Shown here: positions 18,839 through 27,800 of the stretch, piece after piece | Numbering within the stretch: position 1 is the stretch's first letter | Layout: each line of letters begins with the position of its first letter | Assembly: GCA_001899005.1 (NCBI GenBank) | Contig: MKUW01000015.1 | Span: forward strand, 403,196-467,195 | DNA from: Chloroflexi bacterium 44-23 | GTDB lineage: Bacteria > Chloroflexota > Anaerolineae > Anaerolineales > Anaerolineaceae | Reading direction: 5' to 3' | Length of the DNA: 64,000 nt | The notes under the pieces: generated by a model | What the model saw: only the letters and a program-made list of their open reading frames with translations | What the model was told of the DNA's origin: nothing | Databases searched by the model: none | Position numbers and translations under genes: made by a program

Positions 18839-18939
18839 TATGATTCCTTCCGCAATCAACACCTAATTCCGAAAAACTCCGCAGATTAAAGATCAATATT
18901 TCGCAGTCTGATGCGATTGCGATTCAATCTCTGGCCCTA

Positions 18940-19068
18940 AAACCATTCAACTCGAATGGCATTGCCTCATAACCAAAAGACCAGAACCAATGTTACTACG
19001 ACTCGTAACATAAAGATTTGGTGGTTTGATGCTATCGGAAAGCACCAAATCATTGATGGGCTGCGAAC
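18940..19068 (+). repeat. Diverged hairpin-bearing repeat, copy 1
   Basis: The copy begins AAACCATTC and ends CTGCGAAC. It contains TAACATAAAGA and an inverted repeat GATTTGGTG (19015-19023) / CACCAAATC (19043-19051). Copy 2 lies 220-221 bp downstream with the same anchors at the same internal distances. This gene-free stretch (18839-19528) holds no convincing open frame. Confidence 0.6.
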
Positions 19069-19160
19069 CAATTTGAGATATATAATTTAAGTAGGCTTTC
19101 CTTCCGAGGTCTATTCTGTTTTTTTCACAGGAGATTTCTGGTAAAGGCGAAGCATCCGGG

Positions 19161-19288
19161 AAACCATTCTATCCTAAGAAACATACCCATCGCGGATGCA
19201 TCATCCATGAGCATGTCACTTCTCATAACATAAAGACGCGGTGATATGGTGCTTTGCGAAAGCACCATATCATTGAAGTTCTACGAAC
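19161..19288 (+). repeat. Diverged hairpin-bearing repeat, copy 2
   Basis: Same anchors as copy 1 (AAACCATTC, TAACATAAAGA, CTACGAAC). The inverted repeat is perfect here: 13-bp arms around GCG at 19243-19271. In the stem, T-A in copy 1 is replaced by A-T in copy 2, a paired change that keeps the hairpin. Its nature (mobile palindromic element or RNA) is not known. Confidence 0.6.
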
Positions 19289-19528
19289 GCACCCTCCGCC
19301 TTGCCGGAATCATGCAATATTATTTCATCCTCAAATACTCGCAATGTCACAGCAGAGTAGTCAGAGAATTTACCAAAGCGATCCCCTTCCAAGGCCGTAT
19401 TGATAAGGTTGGATTTGATTCAGACAACAAAGTAATATTGCGAAAATAGCGGTTTCTTATAAAATTATCGAACAATTGCATTAAAAGCCAGATGTAAAAA
19501 AACCCCTCGTTCTTGTACTGACCTACAA

Positions 19529-22267
19529 TTATGATTTTAATTGAGCTGTAATTACAGAAATTGCCAAGCTAATTGCTTCTGGTAATTTTTCAGCATCTTT
19601 TCCGCCTGCTTGTGCAAGAGTAGGACGGCCACCGCCTCCACCCCCCAACATTTCAGATAATGTTTTGACGATGTTTCCAGCATTTAGCCCACGCGATACC
19701 AGGTCCTCTGTCACTGCGACAATTAAAACGGGTTTGTTGTTTTGAACACTGCCCAAAACAACCACGCCACTTTTATAACGCGAGCGAAACCGATCCGTCA
19801 TCGAACGCAATGTGTCAGAGTCAGCTTCGGGGATTAGTTTGGCCAGAACAACAAAATCTGAAACCCTTTCAACATCTTCCAACTGGTTTAGGAAAGCCTG
19901 GCCGACCAACAATTGCCGAAATCGATTGCTTTCATTTTTTTCAGCTTCCAGTTCGTTCTGCAAGGAAGATATTCGTTCAAGCAAATGATCGTCTGAGCTG
20001 TTCAATTGATGCTCTATTGTTTTAACTAACTGAGATTGACGATGTAAATATTGATAGGCTTCACGGCCTGTAATGGCTTCAATTCGCCTGATTCCGGCTG
20101 CGGTGCTGCCTTCGCTAATAATGACAAATGATCCGATATCCCCTGTTTCATCAACATGTGTACCCCCGCATAACTCGTAGGAGATTACATTTTCATTGCC
20201 AATCGAAATTGTCCGCACGATTTCACCATATTTTTCGCCGAACAAAGCCATGGCACCTTCAGACATAGCTTCGGCAATCGGTTTTTCGACTATGCGCAAT
20301 GGCAAATCCTCAAGGATAGCTTCGTTTACACCATTCTCGATTCTTTCCAATTCATCCGCACTTAAAGGGGAAGGATGGGTAAAGTCAAAACGCAACCGGT
20401 CAGGTGCCACCAATGAACCCGCCTGTCGCGCGTGATTTCCGAGTACTTTATGCAATTCCGCGTGCAAAAGATGAGTGGCTGTGTGATTACGCATGATATC
20501 TTTGCGACGGGTGCGATCCACAGAAGCAATTACTTCATCATTCACTGAAAAACTTCCGCGCTTGATATGACCATGATGAACGATAATTCCAGCAGCTGGT
20601 TTTCGCACCATCTCCACTTCTATTTCAAAATCGCCGCCATCATTGCAACGTATAACGCCAGTGTCGGATACCTGACCACCCGATTCAACGTAAAAACAAG
20701 TTTGTGGCAAAATAATTTCTACCGAATCACCTTCAAAAACACTTTCAACCCGTTCTCCGTCTTTTATTAAAGCCAAAATTCTTCCGCTTATCTGGGTATT
20801 TGAATATGGGTCGTATTTGACTCCAGAAGGGGGCAACAGTTTTTGAAGTTGAAGATCCTCAAAAATGGCACGATAAATTTCGACATCGCCGGCATCCATA
20901 ACCCCAAAGATTTTTCCAGCGCCGGAATCAATACGATGACGGTCCATTGCTTTTTTAAATCCAGCTTCATCAACTTCAAAATTATTTTCTCGTGCAATAT
21001 CGCGTGTAATTTCAAAAGGTAGGCCATGAGTTGCATACAGGTCAAAAGCCTCATCCCCGCTGATCAAATTGTCTCCACGTGCTTGCATCGAAGCGAAGAA
21101 ATCATCTAAATATGTTAAGCCGGACTGCAAAGTCCTAGCAAACCGTACTTCTTCTCTGGTCAGATTCTCAAGGATCGTTTGCTGGTTTTTCAATAATTCC
21201 GGATACGCTTCACCATAATTATTAATAACAACTTGTGCGATTCTGGCCAGAAAGGGGTCATTAATTCCCAGCTTTCCTGCAAAGCGAGCTGCACGCCGAA
21301 TAATCATTCTGCAAACATAATTACGGCCAGTATTTCCAGGCACTACCCCATCCGCAATCAAAAATGTGGCAGCTCGAGCGTGGTCTGCTATAACACGATA
21401 GGGTGTGAAGTTTTCAGAAACCCGTTTATCATCATCTTCTGTTAATAATTGCACTTCTCGTATTAATGGGAGTAACAAATCGGTTTTATAATTTGAATTT
21501 ACATTCTGTAAAACTGAGACAATCCGTTCAAACCCCATGCCGGTATCAACATGAGTCTGAGGAAGGGGCTCAAGGACTTCATCGTTAATGCGATTATATT
21601 GAATAAAAACATTATTCCATAATTCCAAAAAGCGATTGCAATCTCCATTGACTCTGCAGACATGGTTGGCAACACCTTTTTTATCACAGAAATCGATTCC
21701 CCGATCAATATGGATTTCAGAACATGGGCCACAAGGTCCTGTTTCAGCCATCTCCCAGAAATTTTCTTTGCGGCCAAAGAATAGTATATGATCCTCGATT
21801 AAATTTGGCTGTTCTTTCCAGATTTGGTAGGCTTCCTCATCAGAAGGGATAATTCCCTTCTCGTCCTTAAAAACCGTCACCCATAGTTTTGATGGATCGA
21901 GATGCCAGAAATCAGTCAATAATTGCCAGGCCCAAGGTATCGCATCCTTTTTATAGTAATCGCCAAATGACCAATTACCGAGCATTTCAAAAAATGTGTG
22001 ATGCCAATCATCCCGGCCAACATCGTCCAAATCATTGTGCTTACCAGCTACGCGCATGCATTTTTGAGAATTTACTGCGCGGGTATAAGGACGTTTTTCA
22101 ATTCCAAGAAATACATCTTTGAATTGAACCATGCCTGCGTTTGTAAACAGCAAAGTTGCATCACCGCCCGGAACCAGAGATGACGATGGAACATATGTAT
22201 GCCCTCGTTTTATGAAAAATTCAATAAATTCTTTTCGTATCTGATTTCCTGAAGGGACATTTTCCAT
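19529..22267 (-). CDS. alaS: Alanyl-tRNA synthetase
   Basis: 912 residues, class II synthetase that charges tRNA-Ala and edits Ser/Gly. The catalytic domain starts IRKEFIEFFIKRGHTYVPSSSLVP and contains TNAGMVQFKDVFLG. The editing domain carries the zinc ligands in HTATHLLHAELHKVLG and CGGTHV. The C-terminal DHHA1 part holds GGGGGGRPTLAQAGG. GGAG lies 5 bases before the ATG. It follows the caspase-like gene on the same strand across a terminator-like hairpin; it probably has its own promoter. No T-box leader is seen. Confidence 0.97.
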   Translation of the reverse strand: MENVPSGNQIRKEFIEFFIKRGHTYVPSSSLVPGGDATLLFTNAGMVQFKDVFLGIEKRPYTRAVNSQKCMRVAGKHNDLDDVGRDDWHHTFFEMLGNWSFGDYYKKDAIPWAWQLLTDFWHLDPSKLWVTVFKDEKGIIPSDEEAYQIWKEQPNLIEDHILFFGRKENFWEMAETGPCGPCSEIHIDRGIDFCDKKGVANHVCRVNGDCNRFLELWNNVFIQYNRINDEVLEPLPQTHVDTGMGFERIVSVLQNVNSNYKTDLLLPLIREVQLLTEDDDKRVSENFTPYRVIADHARAATFLIADGVVPGNTGRNYVCRMIIRRAARFAGKLGINDPFLARIAQVVINNYGEAYPELLKNQQTILENLTREEVRFARTLQSGLTYLDDFFASMQARGDNLISGDEAFDLYATHGLPFEITRDIARENNFEVDEAGFKKAMDRHRIDSGAGKIFGVMDAGDVEIYRAIFEDLQLQKLLPPSGVKYDPYSNTQISGRILALIKDGERVESVFEGDSVEIILPQTCFYVESGGQVSDTGVIRCNDGGDFEIEVEMVRKPAAGIIVHHGHIKRGSFSVNDEVIASVDRTRRKDIMRNHTATHLLHAELHKVLGNHARQAGSLVAPDRLRFDFTHPSPLSADELERIENGVNEAILEDLPLRIVEKPIAEAMSEGAMALFGEKYGEIVRTISIGNENVISYELCGGTHVDETGDIGSFVIISEGSTAAGIRRIEAITGREAYQYLHRQSQLVKTIEHQLNSSDDHLLERISSLQNELEAEKNESNRFRQLLVGQAFLNQLEDVERVSDFVVLAKLIPEADSDTLRSMTDRFRSRYKSGVVVLGSVQNNKPVLIVAVTEDLVSRGLNAGNIVKTLSEMLGGGGGGRPTLAQAGGKDAEKLPEAISLAISVITAQLKS

Positions 22268-22284
22268 TCATGCTCCTAATAAAA

Positions 22285-22317
22285 TAATCATGGGCAAAGT
22301 TATTTTGTCCATGATTA
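22285..22317 (-). terminator. Terminator-like hairpin between the caspase-like gene and alaS
   Basis: A 14-bp stem with one G-T pair (22285-22298 with 22304-22317) and a 5-base loop. Read on the minus strand it is followed by TTTTATTA, 33 bp after the stop of the caspase-like gene. Confidence 0.65.
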
Positions 22318-22350
22318 TAAGCTATCGCTATAGCACTAGCAATATTGCAG

Positions 22351-24873
22351 CTACTTTGATACAACCATTTTTATCATCTTTCCCTTTGAATCAATGGTGA
22401 CCCGGGCTGTGTGAGTATATTTTTTGCGACCTAATTGGACCAAATTTTGTAAAGTAACTACATAGCGATCTTTAATCAGTCGAATATTCTCGCTTGCTGA
22501 AGGCACGCCTTTATATGTGCTATCGACGCCTACTTGCATTTTGTTCAACTTTACTGTTGCTTGTTCGATACCCGGCAGATACGGCTTAAGTTTTAATTTT
22601 ACTTGAGAAATGATTTCTTCATCAATTACCAGCCCATTTCCATTTCCATGATCGACATCACATATTGTTTTTACCTTGGAAGGCTTCGCTAAAATTGGTA
22701 AGCGTCTGTTGACCAAATTATTGGGTTCATATGCAAAGAAAGGATCACCATAGAATATAAATTGGATCAATGTTTTTTGATCTTCACCATCCAGGTACCC
22801 CTGTCGAGTAGTCATTTGCTGCACAAGGCTAATTTTCGCTCGCATAAAAGCTTCCCCACTGGTGTTGCCTTCACGAACATTCTTCCAAAACAAATTTGCC
22901 AACAAATCAGCAGCAATTAATGGTGAAGAAATGGAACCATATGAAGTACAGGTAGATCCGATAAAAACCGGAACACCTAATGATAGATATTTCAACCCAA
23001 TTGAATTGTTCTCGTATTTATTGAACATGTGGCCGCCATAGCAAGCTTCAGTAAACACAATCTTCGGAGCGCGTCCATTTGCGACCAGATCTTCAGGTGC
23101 TACTGCTAACGGGTAATCAATGCCGCTTGGGTCAAGGTAATCGCGTTGTCCATACCATTCACCATGGTCTTGAAGGCCATGCAAATTAAAATAAACCAAA
23201 TCATTATTCATTAAATCACTTTGTTTAAGGAATTGGTTCTTCAAAGCAGGTGAAATGAATACTTTCTTGGTTTCAGCGATTGGCCGAAAAGTTGCGTAGG
23301 ATGATAATTTCCATACTGATGCAGAATAACCGATTCCAGATAGGTTGGCAGGCCTCATCAAAGCAGAAAACGAGCTAAATATTCGTGCCCACACCATGCG
23401 AATTGATTTCGGTTGGGAATGATATTTGACCATCGAGCGCAATTGCTGAATTAAAATACCGGCATCAGCTCCGTTTTCACCCATAATTCTGCCAACAGGC
23501 CAATCCGGAACAAAATAATTAGAATCCAGATTGGAATACGGATTATCTGAGAGAACTTCGTTGTCGACATCATCTGTAGGGTTAGGCAGGCGGTGGAATG
23601 GAACCACCTCATCATTACCCACAATTAATAATGCTCCAATCTTCTCACCTCTTTTTAACAGCGAGTTATCTAACTCGAGAAGACTGCTTTTTATTTTCCA
23701 GGGATCAATAATATTTAAGGCTGCCGTGTTGAACTTAGTCTGCGATTGAGGATCGTCCGGGATAAATAAAACCGAATCCCATCCCGGTTTGCTCTGCACG
23801 AGCAGTTGGATATGCCGCAGCACCTGAAAAATTATCTGATAGGTCTGCTCACCATATTGTTTAATCAATCCTGTTTTGGTTGTTAGAATAACATAAACTG
23901 GGAACCGGCCATCTATTTTCGTATTGGCATCTTTTTTTAATTTATTGGCAAGCCTTGCGAACTCTTTGGAGACCTGTTTGCCGGTATCGGATTGAATAAA
24001 CGATTTTCGTTTATTTCTGGATGAGTTTTCCTCAAATTCATCAAAGTTTATCGCATAATTTGTATTCGGATCCCCTTCCGGCAGCCTGTTCCAACCTAAA
24101 TCAAAAGCAACTTCATTTGGCACCTGCAGATCCAGGACGATCTCTAATTTGTCCGGCCAAAGAGGCAGAAAAACATGCTGATCACCCCACCATCGTCTTG
24201 CTACTTGTCCAGATGCATCTTGAGCCACACATTCATGTAACAAATTGACTGCTCGTTCCTCATCACCCATTTCTAAAAGTTCTTCTGCCAAAACCATCTT
24301 GAATTGAATTGCTTCTGGCCAGGTACTATGATAAAGATCTGCCAGTTTCTGAACAGTATTTGTATCCTGGTTTAAGTAGACCGTTTTAAGATGATATACA
24401 TTGATCAAAGCATTATCTTGCTTTAGAGAGAGAATTCTAAAAACCATTTGCGAGGCATCATCTACCTTGTTTTGAATAATGGCTTTTTGAACGGCATGCA
24501 GGGCCGGACTCCAGACTGGCAGCATATTTTTCTGAACCCCTTTGCCACCAAGAGCGAATTGAGAAGCCTGGCTGAGCAGTTTCTCGGATGCACTCACCGG
24601 AAGATGTCCTAAAAACTGATAGGCTTCCAGAAATTCCGGGTCCGATTTTAGCAAGTCATTCACCAATTCTATGGCCTTTTGCCAATTCTTTTCAGCAGCA
24701 AAGAATTTCGCGAGATAAAGTTTTATTCCAAGGTCACCGGGATATGCGCCAAGCCATTTTAACGCTGCCTGTCGTCCAAAAACATTTTTTTGGTGGCTGA
24801 GGGCAGACCCAAGAATTTGGATCAGTGTTCCACGCGAAATTGCCGTCTGCGAACTTCTAGGATCATCCAACAT
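22351..24873 (-). CDS. Caspase-fold (C25/CHAT-like) cysteine protease with N-terminal helical repeats
   Basis: About 840 residues. The N-terminal ~230 residues are TPR-like helices. The C-terminal half has the order of gingipain/CHAT clan CD proteases. First comes LLIVGNDEVVPFHRLP with VPDWPVGRI, then the catalytic histidine His565 in YFNLHGLQDHGEW, the catalytic cysteine Cys611 in VFTEACYGGHMF, GVPVFIGSTCTSYG, and the closing FIFYGDPFFAY. Both dyad residues are present, so activity is likely. I start it at ATG 24873, which has GGAGG 9 bases upstream and overlaps the TPR gene by 11 bp; the longer frame begins at 24903. It is the last gene of the sigma54-driven unit. Its substrate is unknown; the giant TPR protein is the obvious partner. 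Confidence 0.82.
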   Translation of the reverse strand: MLDDPRSSQTAISRGTLIQILGSALSHQKNVFGRQAALKWLGAYPGDLGIKLYLAKFFAAEKNWQKAIELVNDLLKSDPEFLEAYQFLGHLPVSASEKLLSQASQFALGGKGVQKNMLPVWSPALHAVQKAIIQNKVDDASQMVFRILSLKQDNALINVYHLKTVYLNQDTNTVQKLADLYHSTWPEAIQFKMVLAEELLEMGDEERAVNLLHECVAQDASGQVARRWWGDQHVFLPLWPDKLEIVLDLQVPNEVAFDLGWNRLPEGDPNTNYAINFDEFEENSSRNKRKSFIQSDTGKQVSKEFARLANKLKKDANTKIDGRFPVYVILTTKTGLIKQYGEQTYQIIFQVLRHIQLLVQSKPGWDSVLFIPDDPQSQTKFNTAALNIIDPWKIKSSLLELDNSLLKRGEKIGALLIVGNDEVVPFHRLPNPTDDVDNEVLSDNPYSNLDSNYFVPDWPVGRIMGENGADAGILIQQLRSMVKYHSQPKSIRMVWARIFSSFSALMRPANLSGIGYSASVWKLSSYATFRPIAETKKVFISPALKNQFLKQSDLMNNDLVYFNLHGLQDHGEWYGQRDYLDPSGIDYPLAVAPEDLVANGRAPKIVFTEACYGGHMFNKYENNSIGLKYLSLGVPVFIGSTCTSYGSISSPLIAADLLANLFWKNVREGNTSGEAFMRAKISLVQQMTTRQGYLDGEDQKTLIQFIFYGDPFFAYEPNNLVNRRLPILAKPSKVKTICDVDHGNGNGLVIDEEIISQVKLKLKPYLPGIEQATVKLNKMQVGVDSTYKGVPSASENIRLIKDRYVVTLQNLVQLGRKKYTHTARVTIDSKGKMIKMVVSK

Positions 24874-27800
24874 GTTGTTTTGCCTCCAATGGAGAATGTA
24901 CAAAATTAAGAGCGATTACTCCGGCCAGTTGCCGCCGAATACTGGCATCTTTTGGTGATAAATTTGCAGCCATACGCAGCATTTTTTCTGCACCTTGATA
25001 ATCTTTTACTTCTTTCATGATCTGTCCAGTCTTGTAATACGCACGCGCATCATTGCTATCCCGCAAGATTGCTTCCTGATAAGCATCCAGTGCGTTAGGA
25101 TAATTTTGTTGGTCAAAATAAATATCTCCAACTTCCAGACAGGAAATCACATCTTCACTATTAATGGCTGCCGCTTTACTAAAGTATTCCAAAGCTTGAT
25201 CTAAATGACCTTGTTTCTTTAATAGTCCTCCCAGGAGCAACAGAATTCCTGGTTGTTCCATTGAAATTCTTAACGATTTCTTCGCATTCTCTTCCGCAGC
25301 TTGAAAATCTTCCAAATCGTTATAAAGCAGCGCCAGGAGAGAAAATGCCTCCCAATCTTCCGAATCTTCCACAGTCATTTGAGACACTACTTTAAGCGCT
25401 TCTACCAGGTTGCCGATTTCCCTCAAATTCCAGGCTAGAGAAACTTTCAACTCATGGCTTTCAGGGTTGTTCACCAGAGCTTTTTCAGCCATTCGAACAG
25501 CATCTTGATATTTTTTTTGAGTTTCCAGAATGGAAATCATAAGTAAATACCCGGCTACGTTTTCAGGATTTTTTTGAATGACCTGATAAGCATTTTGCTT
25601 GGCCTTTTCATATTGCTGCATTTTTACAAAGATGTAACCTTCCTGCAAAACCGCCTGCATATTCTGAGAATCCATATTTTTAGAAATTTGAATCGATTTC
25701 AAAGCAAGATCAACTTTTCCTTCCATTAAAAATGCCTGGGATTGGTAATAGTGATATTCAAAAGTGGAGCTGAGGTCTTTTTTATAGGTTTCCAATGTTT
25801 TCAAAACTTCTTCAGATTTACCATTTTTAAGCAAAGTATCAAGGTATGGAATTATTACAGTTTTTATGGAATCTGATTCCTTGATAATTTTCTCCCACAG
25901 GTTCATAGCCTTGCCATTCTCCCCCATACTTTCGTACAAATTTGCTTCTGTGACTTGCCAATTCTCTTCATCACTCCAGGTTTGATTTGCCTTTTTGCAG
26001 TATTCAAGCGCTTCTGAAATGTTATTAAGCTTGTTGTGGCAATAAGACAATGTCATATTTATTAATGGATTTGATTGAAAGCCTGCATCTGAAAATAGGT
26101 TGATAACCTTATGAGGCGCAACCGTTAATTGGTGGCTTGCGAAGGTCAGCAAATTGTTAGCTACAGTTTCTGATGAACTCAGAAAATCCTCAACGTCTTC
26201 GATTTTTTCAAGAGTTAATAATCGCCTAATCAGCAAGTATTTCAAAGACGGGATGCCCTCTCCGTTAATCAACTCACGGTTGACGTCGTTTTCATCACCG
26301 CTACCACTCAGGTAAAGCAAGTCGTTATAGTTTTTAATGAATTCAGTTGAGCCTTTCTGAGAAGCTTTTTTCTGTAATTGCAAGATAAATTGGTCATCAC
26401 TGGCTTGCTTTTCCAACAAAACTGAACGATGGGATTTGACGCCTAACTGAGAGAATAATCCGGATAAATTATGACTTGCATTTACCAACAATAAAGTGAA
26501 TAAGGATGGTTCAACATCACAATTTGTAAATTGCTGCCAATCGTTTATTAATCCGGATGCTATCTGGAATTCATATAAGTCAATTGCGCATAAAATCGCA
26601 AGGCGAAAGGTCAGGTTTTTCCAGGTTTGGGAAAGCAAAACGCTTATATTTTCACTTCCAAATGAAAATTTCATATTGGCTAGATTTTCAGATAGCTCCA
26701 AAAATGCTGTCCGTGCTTCTGAAAATTCATCTTTACTAATCAAATTCATTATGGCTAAACATTCAGACAATGGATTCTTAAATTGTGTGCCGAAATCCTT
26801 CTTCACTCCATTCGATCTCTGAAATCGATTGATTAGAAAATCAAACGCTTGTTTGATCGGCCATAAAACCTCATCCTCTTGATTTAGGTTTTCCATGTCG
26901 ATGGTTGACAGATAACTGTATGCAGTTTCATAATCGTTCAATTGCAAAGAAATATCAGCGGCAAACAATTTGTAGGCCGAAACTGACGGTTGCAATCGAA
27001 TAACCTGGTTTATACTTGCCAGACTTTTCTCAAATTGATTTGCTTTGATAGCACAGCCAGCCAGCCTGGTCAAAGTGAATTCATTTTTCTCCATTGCTTC
27101 AATCCAAGCCAACGGAACAAAAAATTCATTGTTCTTTTTAATTAATAAGTACTCTGCCAATTTCTTTTTCGCTTGCAAGGATTGATCATATGCATCTAAA
27201 GCAGAGGAATATTGTTTCAATCCCATTAACACTTCCGCTTGCATCGAAAAAGTTGCAGCAAATGTGTAATTCTGAGAAATTAATTTTTGAATATGTTCCA
27301 ATCCTTCTTGCCATTTGTTATTTATGACACAGAGGTAAATTAATTCCAACTGATTTTCAAGTGATAATGGAGAAAGCGTTAATATTCCTTTTTTGTAAGC
27401 CTGATACGCATTTTCAAAGTTTTCCAGTCGCAAGAAAATCATTGTCAATTTTCGTAAAATGGAATAATCTGAAATGACCTGATTTAATAATGATGCCAGA
27501 GTCGAGTTGGCTGCTTGCAAATTGCCAACGATGACATATTCATTTGCTAATTGAATTGCCAGCTCGGGATTGTCGTTACTAAGCAAGTTGGCGTATTCCA
27601 GTGCTTTAATCACTTCATTTTCATTAGATAATTTCTTCATAAAGCTTGCGTACCAGATCAAGTTGCGCACATCTGTCGCACAAAGATTGTAAGCTTCCAT
27701 GGCCATCTGTGATGCCTCATTATTTAATTTTGCTGTGAGATACGCCTCAGCCAAAGCTTGTTTAATACCTACATGGTTAGGATTGTAAGAAACTGAGTCT

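Noticed and set aside
19246..19449. A 67-codon open frame within the gene-free stretch before alaS.
   Set aside because: It starts inside the palindromic repeat, has no ribosome-binding site and shows no protein-like pattern.
22268..22350. A T-box leader for alaS.
   Set aside because: The hairpin is a simple stem fitting a terminator of the upstream gene; no T-box sequence is seen.
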